Shown here one piece after another: positions 1-6,954 of a stretch of 32,465 nucleotides of DNA. The notes beneath the pieces were generated by a model. That model searched no databases and was not told where the DNA came from. It saw only the letters and a program-made list of their open reading frames with translations. Location of the stretch: assembly GCA_948543815.1 (NCBI GenBank), contig CAOVHW010000010.1:1-32465 (forward strand). The letters are read 5' to 3'. The stretch comes from an uncultured Eubacteriales bacterium (GTDB taxonomy: Bacteria > Bacillota > Clostridia > Lachnospirales > CAMVHY01). How positions within the stretch are numbered: the stretch's first letter is position 1; each line of letters opens with the position of its first letter. The position numbers and the translations under genes are program-made.

Positions 1-11
1 GCATGAAAATT

Positions 12-46
12 CCCCTTTCGTTAAATTCTTTGTCTAACAAAAGGGG
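12..46. terminator. Imperfect hairpin, possible terminator of a gene outside the window
   Basis: The arms CCCCTTTCGTTA (12-23) and TAACAAAAGGGG (35-46) pair over 12 positions with one mismatch and leave an 11-nt loop. No strong T-tract follows on the plus strand. On the minus strand the stem is followed by AATTTT. It may end a gene to the left of the window. Positions 47-131 hold nothing else that I can support; the small open frame at 3-197 has no ribosome binding site. Confidence 0.35.
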
Positions 47-141
47 TTCACTTCAGCTTACGGATTCTTTTTTTATTTCCAAACGAATTATTTATACGCA
101 AAAAAATTATCATTCATTTTTATATGCTTTTTTGAATTTTA

Positions 142-171
142 TTGTAAATAAATTAAAATACATGTTAAAAT
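142..171 (+). promoter_or_regulatory. Probable sigma-A promoter of the 212-1411 gene
   Basis: TTGTAA (142-147) and TAAAAT (166-171) are 18 nt apart, and the -10 carries an upstream TG one base away (extended -10). A second possible pair, TTGAAT (132-137) and TAAAAT (154-159), has a 16-nt spacer. Either would drive the orphan gene starting at 212, so this gene is probably its own transcription unit. Confidence 0.5.
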
Positions 172-211
172 ATAAATATAGTAAAAGCAACTCATAACGG
201 AGCTGATTTTT

Positions 212-1411
212 ATGTCAGAAAAAATAATTTATTTCGATGATGTATTTATGTGCATAAACAATGGAAATTTAAATAACGATATTTTGTTAAAAACGTTAGA
301 AAATTTTAAAGATGAAATTACTAAAGAAGAAATAGAGAAATTTTTAAAATGTTGTAATGATAATTCATTAAAATATAAAATTGCAATTAAATTATTGAGA
401 AAATGCAAAAATAAAATATTTGACGTTAATCTTCTTAATATGTTTTTACAAAAATATAATGGAAATTTTAATCTTTATTTGATAAGTGAAATTTTACAAA
501 AGTGTAATGATGAAATTTGTAAAGATGAAATTTTAATTCAGCTTTTAGAAAAAATCAAATCACTTTTATCTGGTTCACCTACTTCATCTATTTCACCTAT
601 TGAATTACACGATTTTATTCTTTCTAATAAAGATTATAAATTTAATTTAAGAGTAGCTCAAGAAATTTTTAGACGTATGTATGTAAGTAGTTTCTTTTGT
701 AATTTTTTTTCTAATGGAGCTTTATTAATTGAATTTTTAGATAAAATTGACGATGAAAATTCAAGCCAATCATTAATTATAAATGCCAAAGTATCTTTTA
801 ATAATTGTAAAACTTTATGTTCTTTTTCATGTCAATCAATTTTAACTGCAAAGCGCTTGCAAACTTTTTTAAACTTAGGTTTTCGTTTCGATGAAAAAAT
901 TTTAGATTCATATAATAATTTTCAAGATATTGTTCAAATTTTTGATCCAAATATTTTTAACGATAATGATTTTCGTGATAAATTAAAAGATGATGATGCA
1001 AAAGAACATTTCGATAAAATATGTAAATCTTATCGTACTTATACTAAAATTAAAACCCAAAAAATAATATCTATTTCATTAATAGTATTAGGTACATTAT
1101 TTTTAGCTGCAGCAATTGGATTTGGAATTGCAACACTTGGTTTTGGTTTTTTACCGTTACTTCCTGCAGCAGCTGCAATTGGAATAACAGCTGGATTATC
1201 AGCTATAGGATTTATAGTTACAACTTTATTTGGTTCTATGCTTACTAATATCAGAATAATGTTGGCTGTAGATTTTCTTAAAATTATGAAAGATAACATA
1301 GAAAATGGTGAAAGGTATGATTTAAAAATTCTTCGTAATCCAGTAGAAAAAGATTTACTTTTATATCCAAAAGTCAGAAAAAAATTAAATGAATTACCTT
1401 ATGTTCATTAA
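212..1411 (+). CDS. Unrecognised protein with ~17-residue helical repeats and a C-terminal hydrophobic hairpin
   Basis: I do not recognise this 399-residue protein. Start ATG is supported by CGGAG nine bases upstream. Residues 25-117 carry a recurring Leu-Leu/Cys-Asn motif (LLKTLEN, FLKCCND, LLRKCKN, FLQKYNG, ILQKCND, LLEKIKS) at spacings of 16-19 residues, suggesting a helical solenoid. The middle part is rich in Asn, Lys, Asp and Phe. Residues about 284-347 form one long two-lobed Gly/Ala/Ile-rich hydrophobic stretch, probably a transmembrane hairpin. A polar tail of about 50 residues ends the protein. There is no signal peptide. The same layout, without obvious sequence identity, occurs in the genes at 29353 and 31216. 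The gene stands alone with its own promoter and terminator. Inc-like or effector-like membrane insertion is a guess from architecture only. Confidence 0.8.
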   Translation: MSEKIIYFDDVFMCINNGNLNNDILLKTLENFKDEITKEEIEKFLKCCNDNSLKYKIAIKLLRKCKNKIFDVNLLNMFLQKYNGNFNLYLISEILQKCNDEICKDEILIQLLEKIKSLLSGSPTSSISPIELHDFILSNKDYKFNLRVAQEIFRRMYVSSFFCNFFSNGALLIEFLDKIDDENSSQSLIINAKVSFNNCKTLCSFSCQSILTAKRLQTFLNLGFRFDEKILDSYNNFQDIVQIFDPNIFNDNDFRDKLKDDDAKEHFDKICKSYRTYTKIKTQKIISISLIVLGTLFLAAAIGFGIATLGFGFLPLLPAAAAIGITAGLSAIGFIVTTLFGSMLTNIRIMLAVDFLKIMKDNIENGERYDLKILRNPVEKDLLLYPKVRKKLNELPYVH

Positions 1412-1420
1412 AAAAACTTT

Positions 1421-1454
1421 AAAGAACTTCACTTATTTATGAAGTTCTTTTTTA
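1421..1454. terminator. Rho-independent terminator after the 212-1411 gene
   Basis: The arms AAAGAACTTCA (1421-1431) and TGAAGTTCTTT (1440-1450) form an 11-bp perfect stem with an 8-nt loop, followed by TTTTATTT. It lies between the orphan gene and the convergent gpr gene and may serve both directions. Confidence 0.85.
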
Positions 1455-1466
1455 TTTGCGAAAAAA

Positions 1467-2435
1467 TTATTTACACAAAAAATTATCGATATCGTCAAGA
1501 GTAATTGAATTATGTAAAGAAATATTTATCGCGTTAGCTATAATATTTGAAAGACGTTCAATTACTTCGTCAACTTCTTTTGGCGTTACAAACATATTTT
1601 CTTCGTACGGATTTAAAATTTCTGTGATAAGATTATATTTTTCGTCGGAAGATAAATTACTCAGATTCAACATAAAATCGTGTTCAAAATTTTTTTCGTA
1701 TGCTTCAACCATTACGTTTAAAATTTTATCCATTGTATCATTTATAAGTGTTGCTGCATCAATTACTGTTGGGACTCCGATTGAAATTACTTCGCAGCCT
1801 AAACTTTCTTTATCCAATGTAACTCTTTTATTTCCCATTCCTGCGCCCGGAGTTATTCCTGTATCAGCTAACTGAATTGTAGAATTTATACGCGAAGAAT
1901 TTCTTGCGGCTAATGAATCAACAATAATTGTCAAATCAGGTTTTGTTCGCTCGCAAATTCCTTTTACAATCTCAAACGTTTCGATACCGGTAATTCCTAA
2001 AACGCCAGGCGATACTGCACTTACTGTTCGTAAAGTATTTTTCAATTCATTTGCAACAAAATTTTTCATATGTCTGGTAACTAAAACTTTTGAAATAACT
2101 TTTGGGCCGAGAGCATCAGCAGTGATATTCCAATTACCGAGGCCAACGATTAAAATATTATCAAATTTTTTATCAGCCAAAAGTTTTTTGATACTATCGG
2201 CTAAAATTTTTATAGCTTGGCGGCGGCACTCAACACTATTTTTATTAAGCATAGGGGATTCGATAGTGATATAAGTGCCTTTAGGCTTACCTATTTTTTT
2301 CTCACCGTTATCATTTATTATTTTTACAGTTGTTACATGAATATTTTTAAAATCTTCGGTAAAAATTTTTATACCTTTAATTTCTTTATTCATTTCATGA
2401 GCTTCAATTGCTAAATCAGTTCGTATCGATAAAAT
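1467..2435 (-). CDS. gpr: GPR endopeptidase (germination spore protease), N-terminus with abnormal start
   Basis: GPR (peptidase family A25) degrades small acid-soluble spore proteins during germination. The frame shows the family landmarks, including GLGNWNITADALGP (conserved aspartate region), TIIVDSLAARNSSRI, and TGITPGAGMGNKR. The first in-frame ATG (2391-2393) has no ribosome binding site. In the same frame, 14 conserved-looking residues lie upstream of it (IRTDLAIEAHE before MNKEIKG), matching the mature N-terminus of the family. Upstream of them no ATG, GTG or TTG exists before the in-frame stop at 2457-2459. A good AAAAGGAG (about 2446-2453) sits 10 nt from an ATT (2433-2435) and 4 nt from an ATA (2439-2441). 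An ATG at 2443-2445 is in another frame and runs into TGA. I give the ATT as provisional start. A real frameshift or a sequence error is equally possible. Confidence 0.85.
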   Translation of the reverse strand: MLSIRTDLAIEAHEMNKEIKGIKIFTEDFKNIHVTTVKIINDNGEKKIGKPKGTYITIESPMLNKNSVECRRQAIKILADSIKKLLADKKFDNILIVGLGNWNITADALGPKVISKVLVTRHMKNFVANELKNTLRTVSAVSPGVLGITGIETFEIVKGICERTKPDLTIIVDSLAARNSSRINSTIQLADTGITPGAGMGNKRVTLDKESLGCEVISIGVPTVIDAATLINDTMDKILNVMVEAYEKNFEHDFMLNLSNLSSDEKYNLITEILNPYEENMFVTPKEVDEVIERLSNIIANAINISLHNSITLDDIDNFLCK

Positions 2436-2487
2436 ATTTATCCATCTCCTTTTCTTTTAACTTACCCATTTTTTTTTTAATTATCCA

Positions 2488-2516
2488 TTGATAATATGTA
2501 AATTATGTTGTAATAT
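2488..2516 (+). promoter_or_regulatory. Sigma-A-type promoter of the CorC-family gene
   Basis: TTGATA (2488-2493), a 17-nt spacer and TAATAT (2511-2516) lie 27 nt upstream of the GTG start at 2543. Confidence 0.7.
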
Positions 2517-2542
2517 AGAGAGTAGAAAAGGGGAGTGGTGGT

Positions 2543-3796
2543 GTGGATTCTGATAGTTATACCAAATTTATTCTCTTATTTATATTTCTATTACTATCTT
2601 CATTTTTCTCAGCATCTGAAACTGCTTTTATCTCACTTAATAAACTTCATTTAAGAAATATGATAGATAATGGAGTAAAAAATGCAGATATGGTAAAAAA
2701 AATTTCCGATATCCCGCAAAAATTATTAAGTACGATTTTAATCGGAAATAATCTTGTAAATATAGGTGCATCAACTTTAGCTACATCTATCGCAATAAAA
2801 TTAAGCGGAAATAATGGACTTGTCTTGATATTATGTACGGCACTTATTACTTTTTTAATACTAATATTTTCTGAGATTACTCCAAAACATTTTGCAAATC
2901 AAAATCCTGAGAAGATTACATTATCAGTAGCAAAACCAATTTCATTTTGTGTATGGTTCTTTACTCCACTTGTTTACGTCTTAAATTTAATAACAAATGG
3001 TATAATTTTTATACTTGGTGGAAAATCAGATAATAATCATCCATTAATTACAGAAGCAGATTTAAAAACAATAGTAGATGTAAGTCATGAGGAAGGTGTT
3101 TTAGAAGTTGATGAACGTGAAATGATTAATAATGTATTTGAATTTGGCTCATCTGATGCAAAAGATGTAATGATTCCACGTACCGATCTTGTCGCAATTA
3201 ATTTAGATACGCCGTATGATGAAATAGTTGAACTTTTTAAGACGGAAGGTTTCTCACGTATTCCAGTTTATCGTGAAACAATAGATGATATCGTAGGGAT
3301 TTTACATCTTAAAGATTTTATGTTTAATACTGATAAAAATAATTTTAAACTCGAAGATTGTTTACGTAAGCCATTTTTTACTTATGAATATAAACCAACA
3401 CGTGAATTATTTACTATTATGCGTGTTAAACGAATCCCTATCGCAATAATTTTAGATGAATACGGTGGGACTGCCGGGATTATTACAATGGAAGATTTAG
3501 TTGAGGAAATTGTAGGAGATATAGCCGATGAGTATGACGAACTTGAACAGTCTATTGAATGTATTAAGGAAAATGAATATGTTGTTGACGGTAGTGTAAA
3601 AATTGATGACGTAAATGAGGAATTGCATATTAAGTTACAGTCGGAAGATTTTGATTCAATTGGCGGTTATTTAATAGGTGTGCTTGGCCGTTTCCCAAAA
3701 CCTAAAGAAATTATTGAAACCGATGATTTGAAATTTATTATCGAACGTGTAAATAAAAATCGTATTGAAAAAATTCGCATTCTGAAAAAAAGTTAA
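2543..3796 (+). CDS. HlyC/CorC family protein (CNNM, CBS pair, CorC_HlyC domains)
   Basis: This 417-residue membrane protein belongs to the hemolysin C / CorC family, linked to Mg2+ or Co2+ efflux. GTG start, with AAAGGGGAG eight bases upstream. The N-terminal CNNM (DUF21) domain, about residues 5-180, has several membrane segments and the typical SSFFSASETAF opening and SEITPKHFA. A CBS pair follows from about 205 to 325 (VMIPRTDLVAI, FSRIPVYRE, ILDEYGGTAGIITMEDL). The C-terminal transporter-associated domain ends the protein (YVVDGSVKIDDVNEEL, FDSIGGYLIGVLG). Length is normal. It is divergent from gpr and convergent with khpB, from which a bidirectional terminator separates it. The family is certain; the transported ion is not. 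Confidence 0.93.
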   Translation: MDSDSYTKFILLFIFLLLSSFFSASETAFISLNKLHLRNMIDNGVKNADMVKKISDIPQKLLSTILIGNNLVNIGASTLATSIAIKLSGNNGLVLILCTALITFLILIFSEITPKHFANQNPEKITLSVAKPISFCVWFFTPLVYVLNLITNGIIFILGGKSDNNHPLITEADLKTIVDVSHEEGVLEVDEREMINNVFEFGSSDAKDVMIPRTDLVAINLDTPYDEIVELFKTEGFSRIPVYRETIDDIVGILHLKDFMFNTDKNNFKLEDCLRKPFFTYEYKPTRELFTIMRVKRIPIAIILDEYGGTAGIITMEDLVEEIVGDIADEYDELEQSIECIKENEYVVDGSVKIDDVNEELHIKLQSEDFDSIGGYLIGVLGRFPKPKEIIETDDLKFIIERVNKNRIEKIRILKKS

Positions 3797-3804
3797 AATT
3801 TGAA

Positions 3805-3836
3805 AAAAGCCCTTTTTGTTTAAAAAAGGGCTTTTA
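3805..3836. terminator. Bidirectional terminator between CorC-family gene and khpB
   Basis: AAAAGCCCTTTTT (3805-3817) pairs with AAAAAGGGCTTTT (3823-3835) around a 5-nt loop. A/T tracts on both sides let it end the plus-strand CorC gene and the minus-strand rpmH-khpB operon. Confidence 0.85.
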
Positions 3837-3852
3837 ATTTGAAATTAAATTT

Positions 3853-4476
3853 TTATTTTGGACGATTTAAATCGATTACAACATGACGATTATTTTCAAA
3901 CCCATCACTATAAGTTGTAATACCGGGGAAATTTTGTAAAGCAGTATGAACAATTAATCTTTCATAAGAATTCATTGGCTCAAAAACATATTTTATACCA
4001 GTACGTATAACTTTTTTTGCACAACTTATTGCGTAGCGCTCCAAACTTTCTTTACGTTCATCACGATAATTTCCAGCATCTATAAAAACTTTTGGTACCT
4101 CATATTTTTTTAATGCCAAATTTAAAATATGTTGGAAAGCATACAAAACAGAACCATGATGACCGATAAAAAAGCTTGCATCGTTACCAATTAATTCAAC
4201 AATAAAATTTTTGCCGTTAAATTTCGTAATAACATCTGCGTCTAAATGTAAACCATGTATAACTTTATTAAAGAATTCCTCAACAAATTTTGGCACGTCA
4301 AAATTTGTTTTCACTAAAATTTTTGCAGGTCGTTTATTAAATCCTAAAATACCTTTCGAACCATTATCAATTACAGTTACATCAATATCTTTACGTTGTA
4401 ATTGAAATTTTTGCAAAGTATTTTTGATAGCTTCTTCAACTGTTGCACCAGTCACTTTAAATTCATTATCTTGCAT
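3853..4476 (-). CDS. khpB: KhpB/Jag RNA-binding protein
   Basis: KhpB (Jag, EloR) is an RNA-binding protein that usually works with KhpA and affects cell elongation and sporulation. The ATG at 4474-4476 is chosen over an upstream ATG at 4518 because AGGAGG lies just before it; this gives 207 residues. The order is the Jag-N domain (residues 1-50, TGATVEEAIKNTL), a KH domain with the GxxG loop as GHHG, and a C-terminal R3H domain (the Arg-x3-His pattern in ERLIVHTAL). Its start codon lies inside the last codons of yidC (11-nt overlap), so translation is probably coupled. It is the last gene of the rpmH operon here. Confidence 0.95.
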   Translation of the reverse strand: MQDNEFKVTGATVEEAIKNTLQKFQLQRKDIDVTVIDNGSKGILGFNKRPAKILVKTNFDVPKFVEEFFNKVIHGLHLDADVITKFNGKNFIVELIGNDASFFIGHHGSVLYAFQHILNLALKKYEVPKVFIDAGNYRDERKESLERYAISCAKKVIRTGIKYVFEPMNSYERLIVHTALQNFPGITTYSDGFENNRHVVIDLNRPK

Positions 4477-5443
4477 TATTATTTTCCTCCTGTAATTTTT
4501 TACGATATTTATTAGCAAAAAATTGCTGAATTAACTGAATAATACTGCTAGTAATCCAATAGACGCCAACACCTGATGATAAAGCTAATGAAAATCCACC
4601 CATCATAAGCGGCATAATAATTAAAAATATTTTTTGCTGAGTTTTCGCGCCCTCATCATCAATCAGCATCATTTTATTCATAAAATATGATGAAAGAAAT
4701 GTCGTAATTACTGACAAAATTGGAATCATAACGCCTGGGAAATGTAAACCACATTGGTCAATTAAATCAATACCAAAAAAATTTTCAATAGATTCTTTCT
4801 TTATCAATAAATTTGCAATCTCCGGCCGTACTGATAAATCTAATCCCGCTAATAAATTCGCCCAATCTGTCGACGTAAATTTATTTATAACTTTTTGCAT
4901 ATCCTCAATTATTCGTAAATCTATTGTCATATTTGGTGGAACTTTCGGTATCGCAATTGGTTTCATAATCCCTACATAATTCGGTACTGACATAATTTTT
5001 TCTGCTAAATTTCTATAAATATCTCCGATATCACTTATATAACAATAAGAACGTGCAAGTAATTGATTTAATGCCATAAAAATTGGAAGCTGTATAAATG
5101 CTAGTAAACATCCACCCGCTGGATGAATATTATTCTCCGCATATATTTTTTGTATCTCAAAATTTAATTTCTTTTGTGACTCTATATCACTTTTATCTGG
5201 ATATTTCTTCTGTAACTTCTTTAATTCCGGTTGAATATGCTGCATCGCTAAACTATTTTTTACTTGCTTTATTGATAATGGCCAAATTAATATCCGTACT
5301 ATTATCGTAATAACGACAATTGAAATACCAAGTGAGTTCGCTACCGTTATATTGTCATGAATTATGTCAAATACAAAATTAAAAATAAATCCTAACAGCT
5401 TCGTTATGAATCCTATTATAATCCCTGGCTCTTTTTGTATCAT
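4466..5443 (-). CDS. yidC: Membrane protein insertase YidC (OxaA family)
   Basis: YidC inserts and folds membrane proteins with or without Sec. This is the short Gram-positive type (325 residues) without the large periplasmic P1 domain. ATG start, with AGGGAGG just upstream. Visible features are an N-terminal membrane segment (about 8-28), the TM carrying the conserved groove arginine (Arg50 in IIVRILIWPLS), the coiled cytoplasmic hairpin (about 60-105, QPELKKLQKKYPDK), the TM with FIQLPIFMALNQLL (about 112-130), and two or three C-terminal TMs. The extracytoplasmic stretch between residues 131 and 236 is about 100 residues, longer than expected for this type. No lipobox is seen. It overlaps khpB. 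Confidence 0.95.
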   Translation of the reverse strand: MIQKEPGIIIGFITKLLGFIFNFVFDIIHDNITVANSLGISIVVITIIVRILIWPLSIKQVKNSLAMQHIQPELKKLQKKYPDKSDIESQKKLNFEIQKIYAENNIHPAGGCLLAFIQLPIFMALNQLLARSYCYISDIGDIYRNLAEKIMSVPNYVGIMKPIAIPKVPPNMTIDLRIIEDMQKVINKFTSTDWANLLAGLDLSVRPEIANLLIKKESIENFFGIDLIDQCGLHFPGVMIPILSVITTFLSSYFMNKMMLIDDEGAKTQQKIFLIIMPLMMGGFSLALSSGVGVYWITSSIIQLIQQFFANKYRKKLQEENNNAR

Positions 5444-5460
5444 TTAAATCCTCCCTATAA

Positions 5461-5673
5461 CTATGGAACTGGATCGTAACCTCCACGTGAAAATGGATTG
5501 CATCTTAGCAATCTCTTTAGTGTCAGTAACAATCCTATTAAAACTCCGTATTTTATTATACTCTCACGTGCGTATTGCGAACATGATGGGTAAAACTTAC
5601 ATCGATTCGGTAAAAATGGTGATAAATATTTCCTATATGTATCAACTATATGAATCAAAAAATTTTTACACAT
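5461..5673 (-). CDS. yidD: Membrane protein insertion efficiency factor YidD
   Basis: YidD is a small membrane-associated protein that helps YidC-dependent insertion. The ATG at 5671-5673 gives 70 residues and has CAGGTGAT as ribosome binding site; a GTG three codons earlier overlaps that site and is less likely. The family signature is clear: YRKYLSPFLPNRCKFYPSCSQYA (shown here only as key parts: the CKFYPSCSQYA cysteine motif) and the C-terminal RCNPFSRGGYDPVP. It overlaps the 3' end of rnpA by 8 nt and precedes yidC by 17 nt. Confidence 0.95.
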   Translation of the reverse strand: MCKNFLIHIVDTYRKYLSPFLPNRCKFYPSCSQYARESIIKYGVLIGLLLTLKRLLRCNPFSRGGYDPVP

Positions 5674-6016
5674 ATATATCACCTGAAAAAATTTTATGCC
5701 TACGTGAAAGATTAACTATCGATTTCTTTATTACATAATAATCTGCATTAATAATATCCTTACGTGCAACAAAAACTATGTCAAATCCTACTGAAAAATA
5801 TTTCTCATTTAATCTGTAATTTTCTCTGATAAGCCGTACGATACGACTACGAATATAACTTTTCCCAACTTTCTTACTTACACATATTCCTAATCTATTT
5901 ACGGAAAGATTATTTTTTATGGCAAACATTACGATAAATTTATCGGTAAAGAATTTTGCATGGTCATATACATATTTAAATTGGAAATTTTTACGTAATG
6001 AGATAGTTGAACGCAA
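5666..6016 (-). CDS. rnpA: Ribonuclease P protein component
   Basis: RnpA is the protein subunit of RNase P, which matures tRNA 5' ends. The 116-residue protein shows the usual opening with RKNFQFKYVYD and the RNR-type signature in SYIRSRIVRLIREN, followed by DIVFVARKDI. The start is a TTG (6014-6016) preceded by GGAGAG about nine bases upstream. No better ATG is in frame. A weak TTG start may keep RnpA well below the ribosomal protein made from the same transcript. It lies between rpmH and yidD in the conserved order. Confidence 0.95.
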   Translation of the reverse strand: MRSTISLRKNFQFKYVYDHAKFFTDKFIVMFAIKNNLSVNRLGICVSKKVGKSYIRSRIVRLIRENYRLNEKYFSVGFDIVFVARKDIINADYYVIKKSIVNLSRRHKIFSGDIYV

Positions 6017-6035
6017 TTACGAACACTCTCCATAT

Positions 6036-6065
6036 AAAAATAAAAGACCGGCAAAATAGCGGCCT
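6036..6065 (-). terminator. Possible attenuator between rpmH and rnpA
   Basis: On the minus strand AGGCCG and CGGTCT form a 6-bp stem (one G-U pair) with a 9-nt loop, followed by a T-rich run ending in TTTTT. It could allow partial termination after rpmH, lowering rnpA expression relative to L34. Short stem, so modest confidence. Confidence 0.45.
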
Positions 6066-6074
6066 TAAAATATT

Positions 6075-6209
6075 TTAAGCGGATAAAATTTTACGACCTT
6101 TAGCGCGTCGTCTATGCAAAACTTTGCGTCCATTATAGTCACTCATTCTTTTTCTGAAACCATGAACTTTAGCTCTATGCCGTACATTTGGTTGGAACGT
6201 TCTTTTCAT
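6075..6209 (-). CDS. rpmH: 50S ribosomal protein L34
   Basis: This gene encodes a 44-residue basic protein that reads MKRTFQPNVRHRAKVHGF at the start, then RKRMS, and ends in GRKVLHRRRAKGRKILSA. That is a full-length L34, a small component of the large ribosomal subunit. ATG start with GGAGG seven bases upstream. It is the first gene of the rpmH-rnpA-yidD-yidC-khpB operon, driven by the promoter at 6243-6271. In most bacteria dnaA lies on the other side of this gene; here the neighbour is a lipoprotein gene. Confidence 0.97.
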   Translation of the reverse strand: MKRTFQPNVRHRAKVHGFRKRMSDYNGRKVLHRRRAKGRKILSA

Positions 6210-6242
6210 TAATTACCCTCCTAATAAAAATCAATCGTAAAT

Positions 6243-6271
6243 ATTATATAAATGATAGTGATGAAAGTCAA
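6243..6271 (-). promoter_or_regulatory. Strong sigma-A promoter of the rpmH operon
   Basis: On the minus strand TTGACT (6266-6271), a 17-nt spacer and TATAAT (6243-6248) form a near-consensus promoter 34 nt upstream of the rpmH start. Confidence 0.85.
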
Positions 6272-6330
6272 GCATAAAAACATTCCAGGGAAAATATAAA
6301 TATGTAAAACATTTTTCGGAGTGATACTTA

Positions 6331-6942
6331 ATGAAGAAATTTTTAATATTACTATCTACGATTTTACTTTGTAGTTGCACGAAAAAAATTAATAATGAAT
6401 CATCGTACCAGAAAATAAATAATATGTTAGTTAATCTAAAAAGTTATAAGTGCGCGGCAAATGTTAAATATATCTCAAATAAAAATACTATCGAGTATAA
6501 AACAATTCAATATTGTAAGTCTGACGGTAAGTATAGAATAGAAATAATATCGCCTGAAAATTCTGCCGGGAATATCACACTTAGTGATGGTAAAGCAATT
6601 TACCAATATAATTTAAAAATAAATGGACGAGTATCTGTTACTCATAAAGAAAATATGGAACGTAGTGAAATTTTTCTAACGTCTTTTATTAGAAATTATA
6701 GTAAATCATTAGAGACATCAGTAAGTGTAGCGAATATGGATAAGAGTAAGTGTACGGTACTAGAGGCAAAAATTCCGGGTGAACATCCATATTTATCGTC
6801 GGAAAAATTATTTATAGACAATAAAACGCAAAAACCACTCGAATTAGTTATTTATGACAAAGATAATAGCGAACGAATTATTGTTAGCTATGAGGAATTT
6901 GAGTATAATATTGATTTGAAAGACTCATTATTTAAAATGTAA
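6331..6942 (+). CDS. LolA-like / GerS-like lipoprotein upstream of alr
   Basis: A 203-residue exported lipoprotein. The signal peptide MKKFLILLSTILLCSC has a lipobox-like end with Cys16 as the probable lipidated residue. The rest is a beta-rich domain of the LolA/outer-membrane-lipoprotein-sorting type (YRIEIISPENSAGNITLSDG, KPLELVIYDKDNSERI). ATG start with CGGAG eight bases upstream. It lies 12 nt before alr, very likely in one operon. In Clostridioides difficile the LolA-like lipoprotein GerS lies next to alr2 and is needed for cortex modification in germination. The same pairing here, in a window that also has gpr and ylbJ, suggests a GerS-like role. That is inference; a general lipoprotein is the alternative. 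Confidence 0.7.
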   Translation: MKKFLILLSTILLCSCTKKINNESSYQKINNMLVNLKSYKCAANVKYISNKNTIEYKTIQYCKSDGKYRIEIISPENSAGNITLSDGKAIYQYNLKINGRVSVTHKENMERSEIFLTSFIRNYSKSLETSVSVANMDKSKCTVLEAKIPGEHPYLSSEKLFIDNKTQKPLELVIYDKDNSERIIVSYEEFEYNIDLKDSLFKM

Positions 6943-6954
6943 CGGAGGTAAAAA

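Noticed and set aside
3..197. Open frame of 64 codons at the left edge
   Set aside because: No ribosome binding site, overlaps a hairpin and the promoter of the 212 gene, composition of the product is not protein-like.
1456..1875. 139-codon frame on the plus strand opposite gpr
   Set aside because: Antisense shadow of a well-supported spore protease gene; no own signals.
5674..5682. GTG start for yidD
   Set aside because: It overlaps the ribosome binding site CAGGTGAT that serves the ATG at 5673.
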